Positions 7,686 to 16,379 of a stretch of 49,176 nucleotides of DNA are shown piece after piece (within the stretch, counting starts at the first letter, position 1; each line of letters opens with the position of its first letter). Made by a program: the position numbers and the translations under genes. Below the pieces are notes generated by a model. The model was not told where the DNA came from, did not search any database, and saw nothing but the letters and a program-made list of their open reading frames with translations. The DNA comes from Sphaerisporangium perillae (GTDB taxonomy: Bacteria; Actinomycetota; Actinomycetes; Streptosporangiales; Streptosporangiaceae). The stretch covers positions 1 to 49,176 of the forward strand of contig NZ_JALLPO010000055.1 in the NCBI RefSeq assembly GCF_023276435.1. The letters are read 5' to 3'.

Positions 7686-8963
7686 TCAGGCGGTGATGCG
7701 GTCGATCACCAGGGGGAGCAGGTCGGGGTCGGGGGTCTCGCCGATGACGTAGGACCCGGACAGCGCCTCCAGGGCGCGGGCGAAGCGGGCGGGCTCGTCG
7801 GCGTGCAGGGTCATCAGCGCCTGGCCTTCGCGAACGGTGTCGCCTGGCCGGGCGTGCAGCGTGATCCCCGCGCCGAACGACACCGCGTCCTCCTTGCGGG
7901 CCCGGCCTGCGCCGAGCCGCCAGGCCGCGAGGCCGACCTGGTAGGCGTCCAGCTTTCCCAGCACGCCGGACGCGGGTGCCGGTACCTCGACGCTCTCCGC
8001 GGCCACGGGCAGGGCCGCGTCGGGGTCGCCGCCCTGTGCGACGATCATGCGCCGCCAGGCGTCCATCGCCGATCCGTCCTTGAGCGCGTCCTCGGGGTCC
8101 TTGCCGGACACCCCGGCCGCGGCCAGCATCTCCCGCGCGAGCCGCACGGTCAGCTCCACCACGTCGGACGGGCCGCCTCCGGCGAGGACCTCGACCGCCT
8201 CGGCGACCTCCAGCGCGTTGCCGACGGCGCGGCCGAGCGGGCGGTCCATGGCGGTGAGCAGCGCCACCGTGGTGACCCCGTGGTCGGTGCCGAGGTCGAC
8301 CATCGTGCGCGCCAGCTCGCGGGCCGCCTCGACGTTCTTCATGAACGCCCCCGAGCCGACCTTGACGTCGAGCACCAGCGCGCCCGTACCCTCGGCGATC
8401 TTCTTGGACATGATCGACGACGCGATCAGCGGGATGGACTCCACCGTGCCGGTGACGTCGCGCAGCGCGTACAGCTTCTTGTCGGCGGGCGCGAGCCCGT
8501 CGCCGGCCGCGCACACGACCGCGCCGGCCTCGCGCAGCACGGCGAGCATCTCGTCGTTGGACAGGGACGCCCGCCAGCCGGGGATGGACTCCAGCTTGTC
8601 CAGCGTGCCGCCGGTGTGGCCGAGACCCCGTCCGGACAGCTGCGGGACGTACGCGCCGCACGCGGCCACCAGCGGCGCCAGCGGCAGGGTGATCTTGTCG
8701 CCGACGCCGCCCGTCGAGTGCTTGTCCGTGGTCGGCCGGTCGAGCGCCGACCAGTCCATGCGGGCCCCGGAGCGGATCATCGCCTCCGTCCACCGGCCGA
8801 TCTCGCGCCGGTCCATCCCGTTGAGCAGGATGGCCATGGCCAGCGCGGACATCTGCTCGTCGGCGACCTCGCCGCGCGTGTAGGCGTCGACCACCCAGGC
8901 GATCTGCTCGGCGGACAGCTCGCGGCCGTCCCGCTTGGTGACGATGACGTCGATCGCGTCCAT
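7686..8963 (-). CDS. deoA: Pyrimidine-nucleoside (thymidine) phosphorylase
   Basis: 425 residues. Phosphorolysis of thymidine, deoxyuridine and perhaps uridine to the base and (deoxy)ribose-1-phosphate. The phosphate-binding DKHSTGGVGDK (80-90) and the family signature around SGRGLGHTGGTLDKLESI (110-127) are intact. Length is normal, including the C-terminal alpha/beta domain. ATG 8963 (MDAIDVIVTKRDG) follows GGGGAG at good spacing. The open frame extends upstream to 9332 but that part reads as an antisense-like shadow of cdd. Last gene of the nucleoside salvage operon, 98 bp after cdd. Confidence 0.95.
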   Translation of the reverse strand: MDAIDVIVTKRDGRELSAEQIAWVVDAYTRGEVADEQMSALAMAILLNGMDRREIGRWTEAMIRSGARMDWSALDRPTTDKHSTGGVGDKITLPLAPLVAACGAYVPQLSGRGLGHTGGTLDKLESIPGWRASLSNDEMLAVLREAGAVVCAAGDGLAPADKKLYALRDVTGTVESIPLIASSIMSKKIAEGTGALVLDVKVGSGAFMKNVEAARELARTMVDLGTDHGVTTVALLTAMDRPLGRAVGNALEVAEAVEVLAGGGPSDVVELTVRLAREMLAAAGVSGKDPEDALKDGSAMDAWRRMIVAQGGDPDAALPVAAESVEVPAPASGVLGKLDAYQVGLAAWRLGAGRARKEDAVSFGAGITLHARPGDTVREGQALMTLHADEPARFARALEALSGSYVIGETPDPDLLPLVIDRITA

Positions 8964-9061
8964 GAAGATCAGGCTCCCCGGTGAGGGTGGTCGGGCATGA
9001 GGATCGGGCTCCGCGCCGATCGGGCACGAGAGCGGGGCCGCGGTGATCGGCCAGGTGGGGG

Positions 9062-9529
9062 TCAGGCTCCCCGCGACAGGTCGTCGGGGCCGAAGGCCTG
9101 AGGCAGTACCTCGGCCATCCGCCACGGCCCCTCGGGGGTCTCGACCAGCAGGTCCGGGCCGCCGTGCTCGAAGAGCAGCTGGCGGCACCGCCCGCAGGGC
9201 ATGAGCAGCTCGCCGTGGCCGTCCACGCAGGTGAACGCCACGAGCCTGCCGCCGCCCGACGCGTGCAGCGCGGAGACCAGGCCGCACTCGGCGCACAGCC
9301 CGAGGCCGTAGGAGGCGTTCTCGACGTTGCACCCGGTGATGACGCGGCCGTCGTCCACGAGCGCCGCGGCGCCGACCGGGAACTTCGAGTACGGCGCGTA
9401 CGCGTTGGCCATGGCCTCGGTGGCGAGCTCGCGCAGCGCGTCCCAGTCGACGACGGGCGCGCCGCCCCCCGGGCTCACGGTCTCCCCGCCGTGACCCGCG
9501 GTCTCCCTGCCGATGTCCTTGTCGCTCAT
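9062..9529 (-). CDS. cdd: Cytidine deaminase
   Basis: 155 residues from ATG 9529 (MSDKDIG). Converts cytidine and deoxycytidine to uridine and deoxyuridine, whose product deoA can cleave. The zinc site is complete: CAEC with Cys and catalytic Glu, then PCGRC. An N-terminal extension of about 25 residues precedes the core (DWDALRELATEAMANAYAPY). ATG 9538 is also possible, but the GGGGG run is only next to it and is nine bases from 9529, which favours the inner start. It follows the second permease by 49 bp and so belongs to the operon. Confidence 0.95.
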   Translation of the reverse strand: MSDKDIGRETAGHGGETVSPGGGAPVVDWDALRELATEAMANAYAPYSKFPVGAAALVDDGRVITGCNVENASYGLGLCAECGLVSALHASGGGRLVAFTCVDGHGELLMPCGRCRQLLFEHGGPDLLVETPEGPWRMAEVLPQAFGPDDLSRGA

Positions 9530-9578
9530 ATGGTTCATCCCCCGTCGTGCTGGTTATCTCGGTCGCGGTGTCGCGGCC

Positions 9579-10856
9579 TCACGTGGCCTGGCCCTTGCGG
9601 TACGGAAGGCCGTCGGTCGCCGGCATGCGCAGCCTCTGGGAGGCCAGCGACAGCACCAGCAGCGTGGTCAGGTGGGGCGTGAACGAGGTGAACTGCTCCG
9701 GCACGGTGTCGGTCGTCGCGAACACCGCGAACACCGCGATCGCGAAGATGCCGCTGATCAGGGCCGCACGGTTCCTATGCTGCCGCACGAGCTGGTAGAC
9801 GGCGAAGGCGGCGAGCAGCATCGCGACGACCAGGAGCAGGGCGTGGACCGAAGTGCCGCCCTGGCGGAGCTGGAGGGCGTCGGTGTATCCGAACAGCAGC
9901 GCGCCGCCCGCGAGGCCGCCGGGCCGCCAGTTGCCGAAGATCATGGCCGCGAGGCCGATGAAGCCGCGCCCGCCGGTCTGGCCCTCCCGGTAGATGCCGG
10001 AGGCCACGATCGACAGGAAGGCGCCGCCGAGCCCGGCCAGCGCTCCGGAGATCACGACGGCGACGTACTTGTAGAGGTACACGTTGACGCCGAGGGACTC
10101 GGCCGCCACCGGGCTCTCGCCGCAGGAGCGCAGCCGCAGGCCGAAGGCGGTGCGCCAGAGCACGTAGAAGCTGAGCGGCACGAGCAGGATGGCCACGATC
10201 GTGAACAGCGACACGTTCTGCGTCACGCCGTAGAGGAGGCCGGCCACGTCCGACAGCAGGAAGACGTGGGTGTTCGCGAGGTCCCGCAGCGGCACGCCGA
10301 TGCCGGGGATGCTGACGACCTCGATCGGCGGGATGCGGGGCGACTGGGTCTCGCCGCCGCCCTTCATACCGACGAACACCAGCTTGGAGAGGTACTGGGT
10401 GACGCCCGTCCCGAGCAGGGTGATCGCGACACCGGAGATGATGTGGTCGACGCCGAAGCTGACGGTCGCGATGGCGTGCAGCAGCCCGCCCAGCGCACCG
10501 CCGATGGCTCCGGCGATCACCCCGGCCCATGGGGTGCCGAAGGCCAGCGCGCCCCAGGCTCCGCACCAGGTGCCGAGGATCATCATGCCCTCGAGGCCGA
10601 TGTTGACGACGCCGGACCGCTCGGACCACAGGCCGCCGAGCGCCGCGAGGCCGATCGGGACGGCGAGGCCGATGGCCGCGCCGATGGTGCCGCCCGAGGT
10701 GATGTCGTTGGCCCCGGTGACGACCCTGGCGAGGGACATCATGACCAGCATGACCAGGACGCCGAGCAGGGCGACCTGCCAGTTCAGCCGGAACCGGCGG
10801 GCCGCCGGCGGCGCGGGGGGCGCCGGGGAGGCGATGGAGATGTCGGAGACCGTCAC
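9579..10856 (-). CDS. Nucleoside ABC transporter permease 2 (BMP-type system)
   Basis: 425 residues with roughly ten membrane segments. Membrane-spanning subunit of a nucleoside importer of the BmpA/NupABC/RnsABCD class, related to ribose/branched-chain permeases. 'GLWSERSGVVNIGLEGMMILG' and the EAA-like 'FGLRLRSCGESPVAAESLGVNV' are typical. GTG 10856 overlaps the TGA of permease 1 by four bases (GTGA), so the two are translationally coupled. Confidence 0.93.
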   Translation of the reverse strand: MTVSDISIASPAPPAPPAARRFRLNWQVALLGVLVMLVMMSLARVVTGANDITSGGTIGAAIGLAVPIGLAALGGLWSERSGVVNIGLEGMMILGTWCGAWGALAFGTPWAGVIAGAIGGALGGLLHAIATVSFGVDHIISGVAITLLGTGVTQYLSKLVFVGMKGGGETQSPRIPPIEVVSIPGIGVPLRDLANTHVFLLSDVAGLLYGVTQNVSLFTIVAILLVPLSFYVLWRTAFGLRLRSCGESPVAAESLGVNVYLYKYVAVVISGALAGLGGAFLSIVASGIYREGQTGGRGFIGLAAMIFGNWRPGGLAGGALLFGYTDALQLRQGGTSVHALLLVVAMLLAAFAVYQLVRQHRNRAALISGIFAIAVFAVFATTDTVPEQFTSFTPHLTTLLVLSLASQRLRMPATDGLPYRKGQAT

Positions 10857-11995
10857 GCCGCCGCTCCTTCGGCCGGGGCGGGGGTGCCCGCGGAGAGCTG
10901 CCGGCTCACCCTGCGCTGCTCCGCCACCGAGCGGTACCGGTGGACCAGCTCGTAGGCGATGATGACCGAGAGCACGATGGTGCCCTGCATGATGATCACG
11001 ATCTCCTTGGGGATGCCATTGAAATCGAGGATGTCGTTGGAGTTGTCGAGGAAACTCCAGAGCAGCGCGCCCACGCCGATGCCGATCGGGTTGTTGCGGC
11101 CCATGAGGGCGATCGCGATGCCGGTGAAGCCGAGGCCCGGCGGGAAGTCCAGGCTGTAGGAGTACGACGCGCCGAGCAGCTGCGGGATGCCGACCATGCC
11201 GGCGACCGCGCCGGAGAGGATCATCGTGAGCACGACCATCTTCTTGACGTTGACGCCGCTGGCGACGGCCGCCGACTCCGACCTGCCGGTGGCCCGGAGG
11301 TCGAAGCCGAACCGGGTGCGGTTGAGCAGGACGTAGTAGGCCACGCCGAGCACGATCGCCACGATGACCATCCCGTACACCTTGGTCGTGGTGCCGGGGA
11401 TGAGCGACAGCCCGGGGAACTGCCCGGAGGGCCCGATGGGCTTGGTGCCGATGTTGTTGCTGCCCGCCACGGGGACGGCGAGCCGCTCGGGGGTGAGCAG
11501 CCAGGCGCCGAAGCCGGTGGCGATGGCGTTCAGCATGATCGTGGAGATGACCTCGCTGACGCCGCGCGTCGCCTTGAGCACGGCGGCGATCGCGGCCCAC
11601 AGGCCGCCGATCACCACGGCGACCAGCATGATCGCGGCGACGTGCAGCGGTGCGGGGAGCGTCAGCGCGCCACCGACCGCGGCCGCGATCAGGGCGGCCA
11701 GGCGGTACTGGCCGTCCACGCCGATGTTGAAGAGGTTCATCCGGAACCCGATCGCGACGGCGAGCGCGGAGATGTAGTAGGTCGTGGCGGTGTTGAGGAT
11801 CATCACCTGCGTGCGCGGGGTCGCGCTGAAGTCCAGCAGCAGCCCGAGCGTCTTGAACGGCTCATTGCCGTTCAGCAGCAGGATGATCGAGGTGACGATA
11901 CCGGCGAACACGATGGCCAGGATCGGGGCGGCGATCGCCAGCAGGCCACCGAGCCTGACCCTGCCGAGCAACCGGTCGGTGAAGGACGAACTCAT
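10853..11995 (-). CDS. Nucleoside ABC transporter permease 1 (BMP-type system)
   Basis: 380 residues, about nine hydrophobic segments. The conserved 'GFRMNLFNIGVDGQYRLAALIAA' and the loop 'LRATGRSESAAVASGVNVKK' mark the permease of nucleoside/ribose-type importers. It pairs with the next permease and with the double ATPase upstream. Its ATG overlaps the ATPase stop codon by four bases (ATGA) and its own stop overlaps the next start (GTGA), so the three are a tightly coupled unit. Confidence 0.94.
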   Translation of the reverse strand: MSSSFTDRLLGRVRLGGLLAIAAPILAIVFAGIVTSIILLLNGNEPFKTLGLLLDFSATPRTQVMILNTATTYYISALAVAIGFRMNLFNIGVDGQYRLAALIAAAVGGALTLPAPLHVAAIMLVAVVIGGLWAAIAAVLKATRGVSEVISTIMLNAIATGFGAWLLTPERLAVPVAGSNNIGTKPIGPSGQFPGLSLIPGTTTKVYGMVIVAIVLGVAYYVLLNRTRFGFDLRATGRSESAAVASGVNVKKMVVLTMILSGAVAGMVGIPQLLGASYSYSLDFPPGLGFTGIAIALMGRNNPIGIGVGALLWSFLDNSNDILDFNGIPKEIVIIMQGTIVLSVIIAYELVHRYRSVAEQRRVSRQLSAGTPAPAEGAAA

Positions 11996-12135
11996 GCTTC
12001 CTCCCCGGCCTCGGCCGCTGCCGAGCCGAGTCGCTCAGGGGATGTGTCGTCATGGGCACCGGCCGCCGCGGATCCGGGCCGCTCGGCGGAGGTGTCTTCC
12101 CGGGCGCCGGTCATCGCGGAGCCGAGCTGCTCGGG
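11992..12135. repeat. Three 48-bp units encoding the ATPase C-terminus
   Basis: Minus-strand peptides PEQLGSAMTGAREDTS (12088-12135), AERPGSAAAGAHDDTS (12040-12087) and PERLGSAAAEAGEEA plus stop (11992-12039) are three imperfect copies of one 16-codon unit. The array ends exactly at the stop codon. Confidence 0.85.
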
Positions 12136-13647
12136 GGTCACGCTGCCGGGGTCCACGTCGGCGACCATCCGGCCGCGCAGGATGACCTTCAGCGAGTCGG
12201 ACAGGCCGATCAGCTCGTCCAGGTCCGCCGAGATCAGCAGGACCGCCAGGCCCGCGGCGCGCGCGGCCCTCAGGTGGTCCCAGATGGCGGCCTGGGCGCC
12301 GACGTCCACGCCGCGCGTCGGGTGTGAGGCGATGAGGACGACCGGGTCGCTGCTCATCTCCCGCCCGACGATGAGCTTCTGCTGGTTGCCGCCGGACAGG
12401 GCCGCCGCGTCCACGTCGATGCCGGGGGTGCGGACGTCGTACTCCCTGACGATCCGCTCGGTGTCCGCGCGGGCGCCGGCCCGGTCGATCCACGGCCCCT
12501 TGACGTTGGGCTTTCGGGTCTGGTGGCCGAGGATGCGGTTCTCCCAGAGCGGGGCGCCGAGCAGGAGGCCGTGCCGCTGCCGGTCCTCCGGGATGTACCC
12601 GATGCCGCCTTCGCGCCTGCGCAGCGTCGACCACCCCGAGATGTCGGCGTCGCCGAGGATGATCGTGCCCTGCGCGGGGCGCATGCCCATGATGGCCTCG
12701 ACCAGTTCGGCCTGCCCGTTGCCCTCGACGCCGGCGATGCCGAGCACCTCGCCCTTGTGGATCTCGAACGAGACGTCCTCCACGACCGCCCGTCCGTCGT
12801 CGCTTCGCACGGTCAGGCCGCGCACGGCCAGCGCCACCTCGGCGGTGACCGTCGACTCGCGCGTCTCGGGGCTCGGCAGCTCGCTGCCCACCATCAGCTC
12901 GGCGAGCTTCCTGGCGCTGACGTCCTTGGGCAGGACGCTCGCCACGGTGGTGCCGCGCCGGATCACCGTGATGGCGTCGGCGACCGACAGCACCTCGTCG
13001 AGCTTGTGCGAGATGAAGATGATCGTCAGGCCCTCGCGGACCAGGCCGCGCAGGTTGTCGAAGAGCTCGTCGACCTCGTGCGGCACCAGCACGGCGGTCG
13101 GCTCGTCCAGGATGAGGATGCGCGCCCCCCGGTAGAGCACCTTGAGGATCTCGACGCGCTGCCGCGCGCCCACGCCCAGGTCCTCGACGAGGGTGTCGGG
13201 GTCGACGCCGAGGCCGTAGGCGTCGGAGATCTGCTTGATCTTCCGGCGGGCCGCGGCGAAGTCGATGCCGAGCCCGCGCCTGCGCGGCTCGCTGCCCAGG
13301 ATGATGTTCTCGAGGACCGTCAGGTTGTCCGCGAGCATGAAGTGCTGGTGGACCATGCCGATGCCGGCGGCGATGGCGTCGCCCGGCGTGCGGAAGGAGA
13401 CGGGCGATCCGTTGACGCGGATCACGCCTTCGTCCGGCCGCTGCATGCCGTATAGGATCTTCATGAGCGTGGACTTGCCCGCGCCGTTCTCGCCGACGAT
13501 GGCATGCACATGCCCGGGGAGCACGGTCAGACGGATGTCACGGTTGGCGACGACGCCCGGGAACCTCTTGGTGATCCCCTCGAGCTCGACGGCGGGCTCC
13601 GTGGCGGTAGCCGAAGAAGTCGGAGTGCTGATGGCGGCCTCCTCCAT
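11992..13647 (-). CDS. Nucleoside ABC transporter ATP-binding protein (two fused ATPase domains)
   Basis: 551 residues from ATG 13647 (MEEAAISTPT), preceded by GAGG at eight bases; an upstream in-frame GTG (13689) has no ribosome-binding site. Two nucleotide-binding domains: the first has Walker A GENGAGKST (52-60) and a Walker B LILDEPTA; the second ends in a divergent module with LSGGNQQK and ASHPTRGVDVGA. This is the layout of ribose/nucleoside importers. Energises uptake with the two permeases and the BMP lipoprotein. The extreme C-terminus is a triplicated 16-residue repeat. Confidence 0.94.
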   Translation of the reverse strand: MEEAAISTPTSSATATEPAVELEGITKRFPGVVANRDIRLTVLPGHVHAIVGENGAGKSTLMKILYGMQRPDEGVIRVNGSPVSFRTPGDAIAAGIGMVHQHFMLADNLTVLENIILGSEPRRRGLGIDFAAARRKIKQISDAYGLGVDPDTLVEDLGVGARQRVEILKVLYRGARILILDEPTAVLVPHEVDELFDNLRGLVREGLTIIFISHKLDEVLSVADAITVIRRGTTVASVLPKDVSARKLAELMVGSELPSPETRESTVTAEVALAVRGLTVRSDDGRAVVEDVSFEIHKGEVLGIAGVEGNGQAELVEAIMGMRPAQGTIILGDADISGWSTLRRREGGIGYIPEDRQRHGLLLGAPLWENRILGHQTRKPNVKGPWIDRAGARADTERIVREYDVRTPGIDVDAAALSGGNQQKLIVGREMSSDPVVLIASHPTRGVDVGAQAAIWDHLRAARAAGLAVLLISADLDELIGLSDSLKVILRGRMVADVDPGSVTPEQLGSAMTGAREDTSAERPGSAAAGAHDDTSPERLGSAAAEAGEEA

Positions 13648-13796
13648 GCGGACGGCCTCGGTGGCGGGACTGGTGGGCCTCGTAGGCACGGGGGCCCGCC
13701 TCGGCGGCGGATCCGGTAAGCCTTTCGGACACCGCGGCCGGCCTCGTGGGCGGGAGCATGGGCCTCGTAGGGCGGAGCGGGTGAACCGACACTAGT

Positions 13797-13833
13797 CCAA
13801 GGGGCCCGGTGGCAAGACCTCCGGGCCCCTTGG
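13797..13833 (-). terminator. Hairpin between the BMP lipoprotein and ATPase genes
   Basis: Perfect 13-bp arms ccaaggggcccgg (13797-13809) and ccgggccccttgg (13821-13833), 11-base loop, ten bases past the lipoprotein stop. It probably ends most transcripts there, leaving read-through for the ATPase and permeases, and may also protect the lipoprotein mRNA 3' end. Confidence 0.8.
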
Positions 13834-13842
13834 ATCAGTGGG

Positions 13843-14916
13843 TCACTCGGTGGGAACCTTGATCTCGCCGCTGATGATCTTCTGCTTGTACTCGTCCAGC
13901 TTGTTCTTGATGTCGTCGACCTGGCCACCGGTGGTGGAGAAGTCGACGCCGCCGGCCTTGAGGTCGTAGGTCGTCGGACCGGCCTTGACCGTGCCGTCGG
14001 CGAAGCTCTTCAGGAAGTCGAAGACGGCGACGTCGACCTTCTTGAGCATGGAGGTCATGATGACGTCGCGCACGCTCGCGTCGGCCGTGAGGGCCTGGTC
14101 GGAGTCGACGCCGATGGCGAGGGTCTTCGAGCTCTTCGCGGCCTCGAAGACGCCGCCGCCCGAGCCGCCGGCGGCCTGGTAGACGACGTCGGCGCCGGCG
14201 TCGTACATGCCCTGGGCCGCGGTCTTGCCCTTGGCCGGGTCGTTGAACCCGCCGAAGTCCGGCGGCTGCGTGAGGTACTTCACGTCGATCTTGATGTCCG
14301 GCTTCACGGCCTGCGCGCCCTTGGTGAAGCCGACCTCGAACTTCTTGATCAGCGGCACCTGCACCCCGCCGACGAAGCCGATGTGGTCCTTCTTGGTCTT
14401 CAGCGCCGCCGCGGCGCCCACCAGGAACGAGCCCTCGTTCTCGGCGAAGACCAGGTTGGAGATGTTCGGCCCCTGGGCGGCGTCGTCGATGATCGCGAAC
14501 TTGGTGTCGGGGAACTCCGCCGCCACCTTCTTGATCGCCTCGGAGTAGGCGAAGCCCACCGCGATGACGGGGTTGTACTGGCTCTGGGCGAGCAGGCGGA
14601 GCCGCTGCTCCTTCTGGGCGCCCGTCTCGCCGGCGCCGGCCTCGAGCTCCTTGGTGTCGGCGAGCTTGAGCTCGGCCTTGGCCTTCTCCAGGCCCGCGGC
14701 GGCGGCGTCGTTGAACGACTGGTCCCCCCGGCCGCCGATGTCGTACGCCAGGCCTACCTTGGCGCCGGCCGGAGCCGCCGCGCTGGACGCGCTGGACGCG
14801 CCCGGTGTCGCCGTGTCGGTGCCTGAGCCACCGCTACCTCCACATGCCGCGACGGCCATGAGCATGGCGCTCACCGCGGTCGTGGCGGCCAACTTGCTTG
14901 CGTGATTGCGGAGCAA
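13843..14916 (-). CDS. BMP-family nucleoside-binding lipoprotein
   Basis: 357 residues. Extracytoplasmic receptor that captures nucleosides for the ABC importer encoded downstream. The signal peptide ends in the lipobox AVAAC, followed by a Gly/Ser/Ala linker and a BMP domain with 'KVGLAYDIGGRGDQSFNDAAAAG', 'HIGFVGGVQVPLIKKFEVGF' and 'GADVVYQAAGGSGGGVFEAA'. The proposed start is TTG 14916, five bases after AAGGAGT; the frame is open further upstream to a GTG at 14973, but that would place charged residues before the signal peptide. A promoter lies at 14989-15017 and a strong hairpin follows the stop. Confidence 0.93.
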   Translation of the reverse strand: MLRNHASKLAATTAVSAMLMAVAACGGSGGSGTDTATPGASSASSAAAPAGAKVGLAYDIGGRGDQSFNDAAAAGLEKAKAELKLADTKELEAGAGETGAQKEQRLRLLAQSQYNPVIAVGFAYSEAIKKVAAEFPDTKFAIIDDAAQGPNISNLVFAENEGSFLVGAAAALKTKKDHIGFVGGVQVPLIKKFEVGFTKGAQAVKPDIKIDVKYLTQPPDFGGFNDPAKGKTAAQGMYDAGADVVYQAAGGSGGGVFEAAKSSKTLAIGVDSDQALTADASVRDVIMTSMLKKVDVAVFDFLKSFADGTVKAGPTTYDLKAGGVDFSTTGGQVDDIKNKLDEYKQKIISGEIKVPTE

Positions 14917-14988
14917 GATGACTCCTTCCGTGTCTTCGCCGTCCAACTCGTGTGCACGCGCGAAGGAACGCACGGCAACCCTGCACGG

Positions 14989-15017
14989 AAGATAGTTGTT
15001 TGACCGGTGTAGGCCAA
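14989..15017 (-). promoter_or_regulatory. Candidate promoter of the nucleoside salvage operon
   Basis: Read on the minus strand: TTGGCC (15012-15017), a 17-bp spacer, and TATCTT (14989-14994). This would give a leader of about 65 bases before the TTG start. Confidence 0.4.
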
Positions 15018-15137
15018 ACCGCAGCCCGGCTCCGAAATAGGTCCGTTATGCAGCTCACGCCACCCTGTGACCTGCGAAACCGCGAGATAGGGGGACGGGG
15101 ACCCCTGTTCCGGGCGTCCCCGTGGGCTATCGGACCG

Positions 15138-16379
15138 TCAGGCGGTCACCGGCTGGACGTCCGGCTGCTCGGCGGAGGCGCGGCATCCGTCCCACAGGGC
15201 GGTCAGCGCCGTGGCCGCCAGCACGCGCACCCCGACGCCGATGCAGCGCTCGTCCACATCGAAGGTGCCCTGGTGGATGTCGATCTGCCGGGTCTCGCCG
15301 GGCGCGCGCACTCCGAGCCGCGCGTACGCCCCCGGGACCGACTCCAGGTACCACCCGAAGTCCTCGCCGCCGAGGGACTGCGGCGTCGGCACCGTGGAGT
15401 CCATGCCGAGCACCCGGTGGGCCGCCTCGCGCAGCATGTGCACGCTGGTGCCCTCGTTGATGGTCGGCGGGACGCCGCGGATGTAGTTCATCTCGGCCTC
15501 CACCCCGTAGGCGGTCGCGACCGAGTCCAGCAGCGACTTGAACAGGTCGGGGGCCTCGTGCCAGGCCTGCTCGTCCAGGCAGCGGACGGTGCCCTCGGCC
15601 AGGCCGTCGTCGGGGATGGCGTTGGCGACCGAGCCCGCCTGGACGCGGCCCCACACCAGCGACAGGGACGAACGGGGGTCGACTCGCCTGCTGAGGGCGG
15701 CGGGCAGCTCGGTGACGATCTTGGCGAGGGCGAAGACGAGGTCGGCGGTCAGGTGAGGGCGGGCGGTGTGGCCGCCGGGACCGGCGACGCGGACGCTGAC
15801 CTTGTCGCAGGCGCCGGTGATCGGCCCGACGCGCAGGCCGAGCTTGCCGACCTCCACGCGGGGGTCGCAGTGCAGGCCGAAGATGCGGTCGACGCCGTTG
15901 ATGCCACCGGCCTCCAGCACCTTCAGCGCCCCGCCGGGCATGACCTCCTCGGCGGGCTGGAAGATCAGGCGGACCCGCCCGGGCAGCAATCCGGCCGCGG
16001 CCTGCTCGGCGAGGAACAGCCCGGTGCCGAGGACGATCGCGGTGTGCACGTCGTGGCCGCAGGCGTGGCACACGCCCGGGACGGTCGAGCGGTAGGGCAC
16101 GTCCTTCTCGTCGGGGAGCGGCAGCGCGTCGATGTCGGCGCGCAGCGCGACGGTGGGGCCGTCGCCGCTGCCGATGTCGCAGATGAGCCCGGTGCCCCGG
16201 GGCAGCGGCGTCGGGACGAGCCCGGCCGCGGCGAGCCGCTCGGCGATGCGCTCGGTGGTGCGGTGCTCGACGAACCCGAGCTCGGGGTGGGCGTGCAGGT
16301 CACGCCGGAAGCCGATCAGGGATTCGTTATGGACGTGCAGGAACGCCTCGAGTTCCCCCTGTAGATCACTTGCCGGCAT
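15138..16379 (-). CDS. M20D-family amidohydrolase (hippurate/N-acyl amino acid hydrolase type)
   Basis: 413 residues. Zinc- or manganese-dependent hydrolase cleaving N-acyl amino acids or related amides. Metal-site motifs are visible: HAHPELGFVEHRT (29-41), CHACGHD (104-110), 'FQPAEE' (140-145) and the C-terminal SLGGEDFGWYLE. The exact substrate cannot be read from sequence. Its ATG (16379) lies 14 bases inside the end of the upstream ligase gene, so the two are coupled and may act on linked substrates such as gamma-glutamyl or acyl amides. Confidence 0.92.
   Translation of the reverse strand: MPASDLQGELEAFLHVHNESLIGFRRDLHAHPELGFVEHRTTERIAERLAAAGLVPTPLPRGTGLICDIGSGDGPTVALRADIDALPLPDEKDVPYRSTVPGVCHACGHDVHTAIVLGTGLFLAEQAAAGLLPGRVRLIFQPAEEVMPGGALKVLEAGGINGVDRIFGLHCDPRVEVGKLGLRVGPITGACDKVSVRVAGPGGHTARPHLTADLVFALAKIVTELPAALSRRVDPRSSLSLVWGRVQAGSVANAIPDDGLAEGTVRCLDEQAWHEAPDLFKSLLDSVATAYGVEAEMNYIRGVPPTINEGTSVHMLREAAHRVLGMDSTVPTPQSLGGEDFGWYLESVPGAYARLGVRAPGETRQIDIHQGTFDVDERCIGVGVRVLAATALTALWDGCRASAEQPDVQPVTA

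Noticed and set aside
7686..9332. 548-residue version of deoA
   Set aside because: The extra N-terminus overlaps cdd in another frame and is unlike the family; ATG 8963 has a good ribosome-binding site and the correct family start.
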